Source: Brachynemurus nebulosus
Taxonomy: Eukaryota; Arthropoda; Insecta; Neuroptera; Myrmeleontidae
DNA: 64,000 nucleotides
NCBI GenBank assembly: GCA_035578155.1
Contig: JAPWDM010000008.1
Location: 4,485,347-4,549,346, forward strand
Direction: 5' to 3'
Positions 31,470-42,171 of the stretch are shown in pieces. Each line of letters opens with the position of its first letter. Position 1 is the first letter of the stretch. The notes under the pieces are model-generated. The model was not told the origin of the DNA. It saw only the letters and a program-made list of their open reading frames with translations, and searched no databases. The position numbers were made by a program, and so were the translations under genes.

Positions 31470-32262
31470 TAATTTTTTGAATGCGAGCCCTCCGGTTTGT
31501 AATGGTGCAAGCATCGTTAGTTAACGTAGACCATGTCCCTACCACTTGTTTTCAAGGATGGACCTTTTCATGTCACAGTTTGCTACGTTTGCTACGGGGC
31601 GCAAATGGTATTGGGAATATACTAAATAGAGTTGGGACATGTGAGCATTTTTCATTAAATAAATGTCAAAATTAAGTACCATATGATTGAGCACAAAAGT
31701 ATCGTCACCAAGTTATGTGTTAACGAAAAATTAAAATCTTTTAATTTAATTAACCTTTCTAGGTTGGATTAAAGTATTTTTTTAAATATTTTATTTATTT
31801 CCAATTTATTTTAGATGAATCTGATGAAAAATAGCGAACTATTAAACCTCATGTCTCGACTCTAATTTTATCCCCTAGTGAATCAACGCCATCTGGTATA
31901 TTAGTTACAGCGACGTCAGAAAACGGTCCATTTTTTTTATAATAGACTAAATGGAGAGTGACAGGGACATGACGTAGACTAACAAAATTTTATGGCGAAC
32001 GCCCCAGTGTGACCATGGATGTTTCATTATTATTATACATATACCTCATTTCAGATACAATTGATCATGAGTTTTCGTTAAAAAATTAAATAATTCTTAT
32101 ATTCGAAACAATTCAATCTTCTATTCTTTTCTAAAAACAAACTGCAAATTTAAAATTGACCTAAATGCAATAATGAAAGAGATAAAGCCAAGAAAACGGA
32201 AATTATTTAAATTCAAAGTGAGGAAGCATGGTTAAATTTAACTGAAATGAACCATATATACT
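31470..32262 (+). repeat. Dispersed repeat, plus copy (blocks B then A), with nested P-like MITE
   Basis: Block B (CCGGTTTGTAATGGTGCAAG ... GGCGAACGCC) is split by a P-like MITE at 31532-31971. Block A (ACAATTGATCATGAG ... GAGATAAAGCCAAGAAAACG) follows at about 32050-32262. At 8430-9107 the same blocks occur in the order A-B, and that copy shows block B without the MITE. Confidence 0.7.
31532..31971 (+). mobile_element. P-like MITE, copy 2
   Basis: It starts CATGTCCCTACCACTTG and ends GAGTGACAGGGACATG. A perfect 8-bp ACGTAGAC lies at 31524-31531 and 31972-31979. An extra GATGAATCTGATGAAAAAT is shared with copy 5, marking a subfamily. Confidence 0.9.
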
Positions 32263-32293
32263 TGCGTATAATTTATATCATTTATAAATGTAC

Positions 32294-32806
32294 TATGGTG
32301 CTACGCTTTCACCAAATTCCTAAACATTCGATTACTTGTCCTTTGACCATGAAAAACAACTTTCCAACCCTCATACGTCACTTAATTAAATAAATATTTT
32401 GTATATATAAGACAATGTAACTAATCAATATTGTTCATTTTTTGTATCATCAAAAGTAAGCCCGGATATTGTAATTTTTGGTTTTTGAAATAATAAATTT
32501 AATTATTACTTAAATTTAATTGTTGTTATTTGATAAATTCGAATCAAAGTGAAAAATAGTAAAATCGAAGATAAACTATATCAAAAGATTATACTTAAAA
32601 ATAATACATCTTTGAGTGTTAATCCTCAAATAAAATAATTGATTAACTGGTGACAGCAACTGCATATCAAGCTGCCCAATAAATTGTCAACGTAGTTGCT
32701 AACTGGAAGCATCGAAGATCATTGGTCCACTTTCCGTAATTGTTCAAGACGACATCAAGGGATCAAAGGATCACTGGTTCATCACCTCCAATCGCTCGAC
32801 ACGACA
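32294..32806 (+). repeat. 5' LTR of the errantivirus-like element
   Basis: 513 bp, same length and apparently the same sequence as 39236-39748. It holds AATAAATATTTTGTATATAA (32388-32407), a likely TATA or polyadenylation region. Confidence 0.95.
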
Positions 32807-32811
32807 AAAAT

Positions 32812-32830
32812 TGGTGACAGCGGTGGGATC
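32812..32830 (+). other. Primer-binding site
   Basis: TGGTGACAGCGGTGGGATC begins five bases after the 5' LTR. It would pair with a tRNA 3' end in ...CACCGCTGTCACCA. The G-T-G-G-G-A-T portion resembles tRNA-Leu 3' ends; the exact tRNA is not certain. Confidence 0.7.
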
Positions 32831-32909
32831 CAGCTGTCTACCGTTGTATCATCAAAGGCACACGGAATCATCTCCCAGGGATACCTGCACCGAGACCCGT
32901 GAATACTTC

Positions 32910-34193
32910 ATGAATACAACCCCAACTGGATCAACCAAGGAACACATCCTTTCGACAACATCATCGTGGAGAGAATCGGAAACGTTAGAAGAAGGCAGCA
33001 GTAGCACAATTTCACAAGTAAGTGATTCAAGTTATTCTCGTCTTCCCGTTTCACATTCTCCAACCTTATATTTAACCCTTTCACAAGAATCTATTTATAA
33101 CAATTTAAACAAAATGAACCTCGACAATACTATTCCGGACACAACAAACCTTACTAACGATGATACACAAAGTGAACCGGGCACATCTAGCTCTATTCAC
33201 ACAAATCGTAGGCCCAATTTTAATTATATACATTGGATTGACAATTTTAACCCAACCGCAGAAGGTGCTTTACACTTTTTAACTCAGGTCGGTAATACGT
33301 TGAAATTCGCTCCAGATTACTTACATGACGAAATTTTGGCTTACACGTATAATAAATTACCTCTTTCTATACAAGAGAATGTATCTGAAATAAATTATAA
33401 TGAAATTAAACGAGTCATCAAACAAAAATATCAAACCACGCGCACTCAATTTTTAGTTGAAAACGATATTGCAAAATTAAAGCAATCACACGGAGAAAAT
33501 ATTCAGTCATACTTTTCAAAAGTAAATTCATTGAGAAATGAACTACTGAATATTCTTCGATCTGAATCACATATCACTCAATTCATGCAAAATAAAATAT
33601 TTGTGGAAAAAAGTATTGCTAATAGATTTTTAGTCGGATGTAACCCTCAAATTTCTATTCATCTTATGAATCCACAATATGAATTTGCCAGTATAGATGA
33701 TATTTTCCCTTACGCGTTACAATATGAAAATAAATTACAAGAATTAAATACTTTCAATAAAAATTCTAATTCTAATAGCCAGTTAGAAAAATATTGTAGG
33801 AATTGTAAAACAAAAACTCACAACACACGGGATTGTAGGAGGAAAAATAACCACCCTAATTCAAATAATAATAATTTTAATTTAAATAACAATAGTAATA
33901 ATAATACAAGTAACCAACAGTTAAAAACTTACGAATCTAAATTTTGTAGTTATTGTAAAAATAGAGGTCATGTGATTGAAGAGTGTCGTAAGAAAAGATT
34001 TAATGAAAATCACAGAACCCCTCTTCCCCAATCCATTAGACAAATCGAAAATCATTTAAACTCCAACACATCCAATCCAGGGGTCGTGGATATGGATCTA
34101 ACCCATCAAGACCCAACCATCACATCAACCAACCCTCAACAATCAATAACATTGGAAGATTTTACATATCCAGCTATTCCAATAATTCCCTAA
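32910..34193 (+). CDS. gag: Gag polyprotein of the errantivirus-like element
   Basis: 427 residues from the ATG at 32910. A second candidate ATG is near 33115. It is the structural protein of virus-like particles. Two C-C-H-C zinc knuckles are seen at about residues 296-309 (C-R-N-C...H...C) and 346-359 (C-S-Y-C...H...C), with an Asn-rich linker between them. The frame is intact and ends at 34193. The slippery heptamer TTTAAAC at 34055-34061 is in the right phase for a -1 shift into pol, whose frame is open from 34040. A GTAAGT at 33018-33023 could be a splice donor for a subgenomic env message, as in errantiviruses, but this is inference. Confidence 0.92.
   Translation: MNTTPTGSTKEHILSTTSSWRESETLEEGSSSTISQVSDSSYSRLPVSHSPTLYLTLSQESIYNNLNKMNLDNTIPDTTNLTNDDTQSEPGTSSSIHTNRRPNFNYIHWIDNFNPTAEGALHFLTQVGNTLKFAPDYLHDEILAYTYNKLPLSIQENVSEINYNEIKRVIKQKYQTTRTQFLVENDIAKLKQSHGENIQSYFSKVNSLRNELLNILRSESHITQFMQNKIFVEKSIANRFLVGCNPQISIHLMNPQYEFASIDDIFPYALQYENKLQELNTFNKNSNSNSQLEKYCRNCKTKTHNTRDCRRKNNHPNSNNNNFNLNNNSNNNTSNQQLKTYESKFCSYCKNRGHVIEECRKKRFNENHRTPLPQSIRQIENHLNSNTSNPGVVDMDLTHQDPTITSTNPQQSITLEDFTYPAIPIIP
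34055..34061 (+). promoter_or_regulatory. Candidate -1 ribosomal frameshift site
   Basis: TTTAAAC reads T-TTA-AAC in the gag frame. The pol frame has its last upstream stop at 34037-34039 and stays open afterwards. 13 nt downstream a weak stem ATCCA/TGGAT (34075-34091) can form. Shifting here would give Gag-Pol. Confidence 0.7.
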
Positions 34194-34207
34194 ATAACCT
34201 ACATAAA

Positions 34208-37200
34208 ATGCAATTTACATGTCCTCAAAGCAATTCGAACAAATTAAATCTACTTATAGACACAGGGGCTTCAATTTCGGTAGTTAAAAATAACGTCCTT
34301 AAAAATTCTCACATTGATAACAAAGAATCTATACCCATAAGTGGAATTGAACATAATATTCAATATACATTAGGATCAACACCAATAGAATTACAAATAG
34401 GGAATAATAAATATCCTTTCGTATTTCAAGTTATTGACGAAAAATTTTCAACCCCAGTAGATGGTGTAATTGGAATTGACTTTTTAAAAACTTTTAACGC
34501 AAAAATTGATATAACTAATCATTTAGTAACACTAATACCACAAAAAATAAATAATATTAACAATGAACGATTAAATAAAATTAAAGAAAACTTAAGACTT
34601 GACCATCTAAATGGTGAAATAAAAGAAACAATAACAAATGTCTGTTTAAATAATCAAAATATATTTCAACTTGAAGATGATCAACTTACCGTTAATAATA
34701 TTCTAAAACATGAAATTAAATTATCTGATCCAACTCCAATATTCGTAAAAAATTATAGATTTCCTAAAATCCATGAAACAGAAGTAAAAACACAAATTAA
34801 TAAAATGCTTAAAGAAGGTATAATACGTCCTAGTGAATCACCCTTTAGTGCTCCCATCTGGGTAGTGCCAAAAAAATTAGACGCATCTGGTAAACAAAAA
34901 TGGCGTATTGTAACAGATTATAGGCGACTAAATCAAGTTACAATAGAGGACAAATATCCTCTCCCTAACATTGAGGATATTTTAAGCAAATTAGGCAACG
35001 CAAAATATTTTACAACACTCGATCTCGCTTCTGGTTTCCATCAGATAGAGATACGAGAGGAAGATAAGTATAAAACAGCGTTTACAGTTCCAGGGGGTCA
35101 CTTCGAATATAATCGAATGCCTTTCGGGTTACGAAATGCTCCTGCAACTTTTCAACGCCTAGTCAATCTAGCTCTTCAAAAATTACTTAATAGTCAATGT
35201 TTCGTCTACATTGACGACATAATTGTTTACGGTAGTTCGATAGAAGAACATAACAAAAATTTAAATGATGTATTTAATGCTCTTCAAAAAGCAAATCTTA
35301 AGATACAGCCTGATAAATGCGAATTTGTCAAAAACGAAGTAGAATACTTAGGGCACGTCTTAACTCCTACAGGAATAAAACCAAATCCAAAAAAAGTAGA
35401 TGCAATAACTAAACTTAAAAATCCGCGCAATCAAAAAGATATTCAGTCATTCCTTGGTCTTGTAGGCTATTACAGAAAATTTATAGAAAACTTTTCCGAT
35501 AAAGCCAAACCATTAACAACATTATTACAAAAAGACAAAAAATTTGACTGGACAACTGAATGTCAAAATTCATTTAATACCTTAAAAAACTCATTAGTAA
35601 CTTTACCAATATTAAAGTATCCTGATTTTAACAAAAAATTTATTTTAACTACTGACGCATCAAATTTAGGGATAGGTGGCATATTATCGCAAATGTCTGA
35701 CGATAATAAAACCGATTTGCCAATTGCATATTTTTCACGGACATTAAATAAAACAGAACAAAACTATTCCACAACGGAAAAAGAATTATTAGGCATTGTT
35801 GAATCTGTAAAACATTTTAGGCCTTATCTGTATGGTGTTAAATTCACCATAAGGACAGATCACAAACCGTTACAATGGCTGTTTAATTGTAAGGATCCAG
35901 CCAGCAAACTTGTTAGATGGAGACTGAAACTCGAGGAATACTCCTATGATATTCAGTACAAAAAAGGATCAACCAATACAAATGCAGACACACTCTCGCG
36001 TCCCATTATGCAAATAGCACGCGATTACACACTTGAAAAAACGTACGCAAATTTTAAAAAATGGCAGGAACTCCAAACCGAAGAAATCAATTTTAATATA
36101 GTTAACCTTCCGTTAGAAAATTTAGATAACGTTGTATTACCTTTTTCATGCGATAAATCTGAAAATAATAGATTTTCAAGTTTTATTTTACCAAAAATTC
36201 AAAATAAACAAAGTTTCCTTTTAAATCAAACTGAACTCATTAGTTATGATAATAAATCATTATATTTATTAATATGTAAAGAAACCGCCCATGAACACAT
36301 TACATTAGAAAACCTGTTTAGCTCTCTATATACTTTATTTCAATATTTAGAAATCATACAGGTAGAAGAAATATACGTATACGATATACCCCAATTAAGT
36401 CTTAATATAACAGATTTAGATTTTAAATCCTTACTCGCATATTTTAATGTTGACAATATAACAACAATAAATATTTTACGCGTTTCAACAGAAATAGTTA
36501 GAGATCTTACGGATAGGCAAAAAATAATAAAAGAAGCTCACGATGATCTTCTTAGCGGTCATAAAGGAATTAAAAACACAATAGACAAAATTAGAAAACG
36601 TTATTTTTGGAAATCAATAAATAAAGACGTCGAAGAATATATAAAAAAATGCGAACAGTGCCAAAAGAATAAAAAACAAAAATTATCAAAAACCCCAATG
36701 GTTATTACCGAAACATCTACTTCTTTTAACGAATTAATTTCACTTGATATATTAGGACCATTTAAAGAAACCGAAAATGAAAATAAGTATATATTAACTT
36801 TGCAAGACCAATTAACAAAATTCTTAAATGCTTACGCGATACCTCGTAACAATGCGGAATATACTGCTATTAAGTTACTAGAACATTGCACAAAATATGG
36901 ATTCCCTACATCTATTTTGACCGATAACGGAAATAATTTTATTAATTCCACAATTAAAGAATTAAATAAACTTTTAAATATAAAACATAAACAAACCACC
37001 CCATACAATCCACAATCGAATGGTTCGATTGAACGTAGTCATGCGGAAATAAAAAATTATTTACGCAATTACGTTAATGAAAACCAAAATGACTGGGATA
37101 TTTATACTAATCTCGCATGTTATACTTATAACACTACAAAAAATCGACATACAGGTTATACGCCATACGAGTTAGTATACGGAACACGAGCCAAAGAAAT

Positions 37201-39214
37201 AAATTATAAACCCCATCTTCCCACGTACGATAACCTCGCGAACGACATTAATAACAAAATTAAAAATATACGTGAAAGCGCAAAAACAAATTTGACCATT
37301 AATAAAAATATTGCTAAAGAAAGTTACGATAAGAAAACTAAAAGCAAAACCTTTTCAATAGGAGAAGCAAAATTAGTTTCTAATTATATTAGTTTAATTC
37401 ATATATTTAATATTAGTTATGTAGAAAAAATTTTTAACTCAATACCTTTTCACTTAGGAAATAATTATAATTTATGTAAGAAATTGCCAATGGATACACA
37501 TTGTGAAACAACATTAAAACTAATTAGAAATGAATACGAAAAATTACAAATTAAATATAACGATCTTAAAAGTATATACACCACACACAAACGTGACAAA
37601 AGAGAAATTTCTTACGAACACGGATGGCTAGACGCTATAGGTAGTATATGGCATAAAATTAGTGGAAGTCCTGACGCAAATGACGGACAATTCTTTACGG
37701 ACAATATAAATAAATTAGTTAGGCAACAAAAAGATATTAATAATATTATACAAAATCAAATTAGAATAATTACTGATAGTATTAATTCCATTAATCATAC
37801 TCAACAACAAGTTGAATTAATAGAAGCTAAACTAAATGAAATTGTTGTAAAACATAATAATTTAAGTCAGAATTTAGATACAAACTCTCGTATCATTGAG
37901 GTAAACAGTCAAACATTATTTATCAAAGAACTAATTTCAATTATTAATAGACAAATTAGTCAATTTGAAACTGCTATAATATTAGCAAAACATAAAATTA
38001 TTGATTTCAACATACTACCACCGAGAATCCTAATTAAAGAATTATCACAATTTAATAAAGTCAATTTACCATTTCCGGTCAATAATGACAATCTAGATAA
38101 ATATTACAAAATTTCAGAAGTAAACATAATTAACATCAAAACAACCATAGTTATCGAAATAAAAATTCCTATAACTACTATCGACGACTACGATGTATAT
38201 AAAATTTTTTCACTCCCAAGAAAAATTCCATACCATGATAACCTTTATAAAACCATTAAAGTCAATAAACCTTTCCTATTCACCTCAAAGACGAGATTGA
38301 ATCATTTATTAGATACCACCATGGATAACTGCATCGAATACCAAAAGTCATCATACCTGTGCAAAGAAAATACATTGAAAGCGACGCAAGCAAGAGAATG
38401 CGAAACACTACTCTTCGAAATAACCACTCACGACATCCCACGTGAATGCGAGCAGCTCACCTACAAAGCCGAACAGGAAATATGGGAAATGATCCACCCA
38501 AACGAATGGATTTGCTCAATCAGTCAAAAAACGGCTTTAACAATCATATGTCCAAATACTAAACAACAAGTGGAGATTCAAGATACCAACATCATCAAAA
38601 TCAACGGTCAATGTAAAGGGTTTACAAAAACAACTTCACTGTTACCCACCTTTGTCGCTTACACCAAAGAATTTCAAGACTTCGTTCCTGACATAAAAAT
38701 ACCCGAAGAAGAATGCAAGAACGAAACAATCAAACATTTTGCCGACATAACTCCTATACATTTGCAATATAGGACACTGGAAAAGCTAACTCAAAACTAC
38801 CATCATCTCCAGGAACTAGACAACAAATTTTCAAGAGAAGTAAACGATCAAATACATTTCCTTGGACAAACTTATACCGCAAGTAACTGGTTTACAATTA
38901 AAATCATTAGCTGCGTACTAATTTCCTCGTTCATCTTCTGGCTGTTATGGAAATTGAATATATTCCAACTATTCAAATGGTTCACCAAAACAATAACCAA
39001 GGAGGGATCACCGTGTATCAACATATTCAATAACTGCTACGACCAAAGGCGTCAAGAAACTCTACATGAACCTGTTGTCCACTTCGCATCAGCCCCACTC
39101 ATTGAAAACCAGAAAGAATTTCCGGCAGTACCAAAACCATATGAAGAACCACGAAGAAGTTCTACCAGAAGCTCTTCCCGGCATAGAAGAAAAATCAGCC
39201 CATTCCGTCTATAG
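34208..39214 (+). CDS. pol: Pol joined in frame to an Env (F-like) region
   Basis: 1668 residues if read from ATG 34208; translation more likely enters by frameshift. Domains: protease D-T-G-A-S at 18-22; reverse transcriptase with T-D-Y-R-R-L-N and Y-I-D-D at 334-337; RNase H with T-T-D-A-S and R-T-D-H-K-P; integrase with an HHCC finger and D847, D906, E942 (D-D35-E). The integrase C-terminal tail breaks off near residue 1052 (S-I-G-E). From there the frame continues into an env-type sequence: a K-R-D-K-R furin-like site at 1128-1132, coiled Asn-rich regions, and a membrane segment at about 1561-1585, then a basic tail. This resembles insect errantivirus envelope proteins related to baculovirus F. 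No signal peptide and no stop separate the two, so an internal deletion probably removed the Pol end and Env start. Replication and entry functions are therefore likely impaired. Confidence 0.9.
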   Translation: MQFTCPQSNSNKLNLLIDTGASISVVKNNVLKNSHIDNKESIPISGIEHNIQYTLGSTPIELQIGNNKYPFVFQVIDEKFSTPVDGVIGIDFLKTFNAKIDITNHLVTLIPQKINNINNERLNKIKENLRLDHLNGEIKETITNVCLNNQNIFQLEDDQLTVNNILKHEIKLSDPTPIFVKNYRFPKIHETEVKTQINKMLKEGIIRPSESPFSAPIWVVPKKLDASGKQKWRIVTDYRRLNQVTIEDKYPLPNIEDILSKLGNAKYFTTLDLASGFHQIEIREEDKYKTAFTVPGGHFEYNRMPFGLRNAPATFQRLVNLALQKLLNSQCFVYIDDIIVYGSSIEEHNKNLNDVFNALQKANLKIQPDKCEFVKNEVEYLGHVLTPTGIKPNPKKVDAITKLKNPRNQKDIQSFLGLVGYYRKFIENFSDKAKPLTTLLQKDKKFDWTTECQNSFNTLKNSLVTLPILKYPDFNKKFILTTDASNLGIGGILSQMSDDNKTDLPIAYFSRTLNKTEQNYSTTEKELLGIVESVKHFRPYLYGVKFTIRTDHKPLQWLFNCKDPASKLVRWRLKLEEYSYDIQYKKGSTNTNADTLSRPIMQIARDYTLEKTYANFKKWQELQTEEINFNIVNLPLENLDNVVLPFSCDKSENNRFSSFILPKIQNKQSFLLNQTELISYDNKSLYLLICKETAHEHITLENLFSSLYTLFQYLEIIQVEEIYVYDIPQLSLNITDLDFKSLLAYFNVDNITTINILRVSTEIVRDLTDRQKIIKEAHDDLLSGHKGIKNTIDKIRKRYFWKSINKDVEEYIKKCEQCQKNKKQKLSKTPMVITETSTSFNELISLDILGPFKETENENKYILTLQDQLTKFLNAYAIPRNNAEYTAIKLLEHCTKYGFPTSILTDNGNNFINSTIKELNKLLNIKHKQTTPYNPQSNGSIERSHAEIKNYLRNYVNENQNDWDIYTNLACYTYNTTKNRHTGYTPYELVYGTRAKEINYKPHLPTYDNLANDINNKIKNIRESAKTNLTINKNIAKESYDKKTKSKTFSIGEAKLVSNYISLIHIFNISYVEKIFNSIPFHLGNNYNLCKKLPMDTHCETTLKLIRNEYEKLQIKYNDLKSIYTTHKRDKREISYEHGWLDAIGSIWHKISGSPDANDGQFFTDNINKLVRQQKDINNIIQNQIRIITDSINSINHTQQQVELIEAKLNEIVVKHNNLSQNLDTNSRIIEVNSQTLFIKELISIINRQISQFETAIILAKHKIIDFNILPPRILIKELSQFNKVNLPFPVNNDNLDKYYKISEVNIINIKTTIVIEIKIPITTIDDYDVYKIFSLPRKIPYHDNLYKTIKVNKPFLFTSKTRLNHLLDTTMDNCIEYQKSSYLCKENTLKATQARECETLLFEITTHDIPRECEQLTYKAEQEIWEMIHPNEWICSISQKTALTIICPNTKQQVEIQDTNIIKINGQCKGFTKTTSLLPTFVAYTKEFQDFVPDIKIPEEECKNETIKHFADITPIHLQYRTLEKLTQNYHHLQELDNKFSREVNDQIHFLGQTYTASNWFTIKIISCVLISSFIFWLLWKLNIFQLFKWFTKTITKEGSPCINIFNNCYDQRRQETLHEPVVHFASAPLIENQKEFPAVPKPYEEPRRSSTRSSSRHRRKISPFRL

Positions 39215-39223
39215 TCTCATCTT

Positions 39224-39235
39224 AAAAGGGAGGAT
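39224..39235 (+). other. Polypurine tract
   Basis: AAAAGGGAGGA, followed by T, lies directly before the 3' LTR and would prime plus-strand DNA. Confidence 0.8.
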
Positions 39236-39748
39236 TATGGTGCTACGCTTTCACCAAATTCCTAAACATTCGATTACTTGTCCTTTGACCATGAAAAACA
39301 ACTTTCCAACCCTCATACGTCACTTAATTAAATAAATATTTTGTATATATAAGACAATGTAACTAATCAATATTGTTCATTTTTTGTATCATCAAAAGTA
39401 AGCCCGGATATTGTAATTTTTGGTTTTTGAAATAATAAATTTAATTATTACTTAAATTTAATTGTTGTTATTTGATAAATTCGAATCAAAGTGAAAAATA
39501 GTAAAATCGAAGATAAACTATATCAAAAGATTATACTTAAAAATAATACATCTTTGAGTGTTAATCCTCAAATAAAATAATTGATTAACTGGTGACAGCA
39601 ACTGCATATCAAGCTGCCCAATAAATTGTCAACGTAGTTGCTAACTGGAAGCATCGAAGATCATTGGTCCACTTTCCGTAATTGTTCAAGACGACATCAA
39701 GGGATCAAAGGATCACTGGTTCATCACCTCCAATCGCTCGACACGACA
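39236..39748 (+). repeat. 3' LTR of the errantivirus-like element
   Basis: 513 bp, apparently identical to the 5' LTR, followed by the GTAC duplication. It lies 178 bp from the start codon of gene E. Confidence 0.95.
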
Positions 39749-39832
39749 GTACATATATTACATCCATGAATGTTACAGGTGTTACATGTCTAATCTCCAT
39801 AGTTACAGATTCGATGAAAGATGTACATCATG

Positions 39833-39926
39833 TACATTGTCACCTTAGCAGACATTTTAAGGCTTGTGTAATTTCAAATTTTTGTATTGTATAAATAATT
39901 AAATTGTGTAAAAACCGAAATCTGAA
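39833..39926 (+). promoter_or_regulatory. Promoter and leader of gene E
   Basis: GTCACCTTAGCAGACATTTT, AGGCTTGTGTAATTTC, TTTGTATTGTATAAATAATT and ATTGTGTAAAAACCG keep the family order. An LTR ends 85 bp upstream. Confidence 0.5.
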
Positions 39927-40865
39927 ATGGAGAATTCGGTCAATGAATTCGGTTTTCGTACAGTTTTAGTTAAAGTGGAGAAAGATGAAGTGATTAGAGC
40001 GAGCCATGAAAATTTTCACATATTTGAAATTAAAGTGGAAAAAGATGAAATGAATGAACTGGTCGAGGAAATTAATTGTAAATTTGAAATTAAAATGGAA
40101 AAAGATAAGGCGTTTGAAAATAATTTAGTGTTATCAAGAGAAACAACAAAAGTTTTTGAACCAGTGAAATTGGTCCAAGAAAATAATAGTTTGACAGATA
40201 AAAAAAACCTTACAGACTTACAAGAGCAAAATATAAAACTGGTAAGTATTACATTTGAATTATAAATAACAGAATAAAGTTATGCAAATTAATCAAAATA
40301 CATAATTATAATATTTTAGAAGTGGAGTGAATCTTTGCCAGATCTAAGCAGTTTACATACGGAAATCAAAATTGAAGAAGATGAAGTTGATGTAGAACAA
40401 TCAACAGATTTAACAGAACATCATATTGCTAGTGTTGATCAAAAACTATTTCATTGTGATACATGTAATAAAACATTTACTCTAAAGTGTAATTTAAAAA
40501 GACATGAAATAATTCATAGTGGTGAAAGACCATATAAATGTAACATATGTACTAAAACGTTTATTAGATCAAGCCATTTAAAAGATCATGAAATGATACA
40601 TAGTGGTGAAAGGTTATATGAATGTGATGTATGTTCTAAAACATTTGGTAATTTAAAATACTTAAAACAGCATGAAAAAATTCACAATGTTGGAAAACCG
40701 TATAATTGTAATATATGTTCTAAAACATTTACTCGAAAAGAAAACTTAAAAATACATCACAGAATACACAGTGGTGAAAAACCATACAAGTGTAATATAT
40801 GTACTAAAACATTTACTTATTCAAGTGCCCTAAAAAAACATGGAGCAATACATACAAAAAAATAG
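39927..40865 (+). CDS. Zinc-finger gene E: acidic domain plus 5 C2H2 fingers
   Basis: Exon 1 is 39927-40241 (105 codons, M-E-N-S-V-N-E-F). One acidic block is missing compared with gene C, leaving V-K-V-E, I-K-V-E and I-K-M-E. The intron 40242-40319 has GTAAGT and TTTTAG. Exon 2 (40320-40865) opens K-W-S-E-S-L-P-D because the first codon is AAG, then I-K-I-E-E and five C2H2 fingers, ending H-T-K-K and a stop. The total is 286 residues, the shortest intact-looking member. Finger 3 has the altered linker H-N-V-G-K-P-Y. The 3' flank starts with the family CATGACTTCAATAAGG block. It may be regulated by the LTR inserted just upstream. Confidence 0.88.
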
Positions 40866-41726
40866 CCATTCATATCCCACCATGACTTCAATAAGGACAC
40901 GAATGCAATTTGGTCGTTTTGGAATATTAAAGAAAATAATGAGCTACGCGAATATTTTTTTTTTTAAATCAACTTCTAAATTAACGTGTGATAGCTTAAA
41001 AAATTGCCCTTTAAATGCCCTTTCCGATTATAAAATTGCCTTAGCTATATCGTTTAGCAATTGTAAGTTATCATTATATATATTATTTAAACATTTTGAC
41101 ATATAAATTAGCATTAAAACAATAAAAAAAAAGCTTTTTTTTTCATCAAATAATTTTTTCCTAATATTTTTAAATTTGCCCCATCGAAGTGCCAAATTCT
41201 TTTTTGATTTAATTATATAATTTAAGAGAAAAAAAAATTAGTAACATCAAAAAAAAAAAAAAAATTTCGAGGCGCTAGCTTCACTTAGCTAATAATAGGT
41301 CCGTTTCCGTACTGTTTTTACCTGCTAATTTCAGTAATTTCTTTAATTCCTACTATCGTATTATGACTAAAAAAGCTTGAAAACTGCGGTACGGAGTAAG
41401 GAGGGTGTTCTGCATATTTAACTATAGTAGATTATATATCTTTGTATTTAATACTATTCGGAGCTATTCTACAATATTTTGAATTGCTTATAGTATTTTA
41501 AATTAAAATTTGCTTAGTTTTATCAAAAAATTATACGACAATTTTATTTAAATTGACTTATTTGTAAGTATGTATAAAATAATTATCAATAAATTAAATA
41601 ATATAATAGTATTTTGTTAAAAAGTCACTGGTTAACTATAGAGATATAAATCTGCTAATTTATTTTAGAAAGAGATGAGTAATAATAAAAAGAGACAAAT
41701 CAAAGGGTTGCCATGATATTTTTTTA
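40866..41726. other. 3' flank of gene E and AT-rich DNA, no gene
   Basis: The family 3' flank is recognisable to about 40945. Then comes AT-rich DNA with poly-T and poly-A runs; the ORF at 40840-41106 is not conserved. Confidence 0.45.
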
Positions 41727-41734
41727 GTCTCAAC

Positions 41735-42163
41735 CATGTCCCTGTCACTCTCCATTTAGTCTATTATAAAAAAATGGACCGTTTTTTGACGTCGCTGTAA
41801 CTAATATACCAGATGGCGTTGATTTACTAGGGGATAAAATTAGAGTCGAGACATGAGGTTTAATAGTTCGCTCTTTTTCATCTAAAATAAATTGGAAATA
41901 AATTAAATATTTAAAAAATACTTTAATTCAACCTAGAAAGATTAATTAAATTAAAAAATTTTAATTCTTCGTTAACACAGAACTTGGTGACGATACTTTT
42001 GTGCTCAATCATATGGTAATTAATTTTGACATCTATTTGATGAAAAATGCTCACATGTCCCAACTCTATTTAGTTTACCCCCTATACCATTAGCGCCACG
42101 TAGCAAACGTAGCAAACTGTGACATGAAAAGGTCCGTCCTTGAAAACAAGTGGCAGGGACATG
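41735..42163 (-). mobile_element. P-like MITE, copy 3 (first of a tandem pair)
   Basis: It starts CATGTCCCTGTCACTCTCC and ends GTGGCAGGGACATG. The 8-bp GTCTCAAC lies at 41727-41734 and 42164-42171. Inverted relative to copies 1 and 2. Confidence 0.92.
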
Positions 42164-42171
42164 GTCTCAAC

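Larger units (their letters stand above)
32294..39748 (+). mobile_element. Full-length errantivirus-like Ty3/gypsy retroelement
   Basis: Two 513-bp LTRs look identical base for base and are flanked by a 4-bp GTAC duplication (32290-32293 and 39749-39752). A primer-binding site, gag, an overlapping pol joined to an env-like region, and a purine tract follow in order. The LTRs start TATGGTGCTACG and end CGACACGACA. Equal LTRs imply a very recent insertion. The element lies about 180 bp upstream of gene E, in the same orientation, so its 3' LTR could influence that gene. Confidence 0.97.

Noticed and set aside
32811..32909. Gag start at 32811
   Set aside because: That codon is TTG and overlaps the primer-binding site; the first ATG is 32910.
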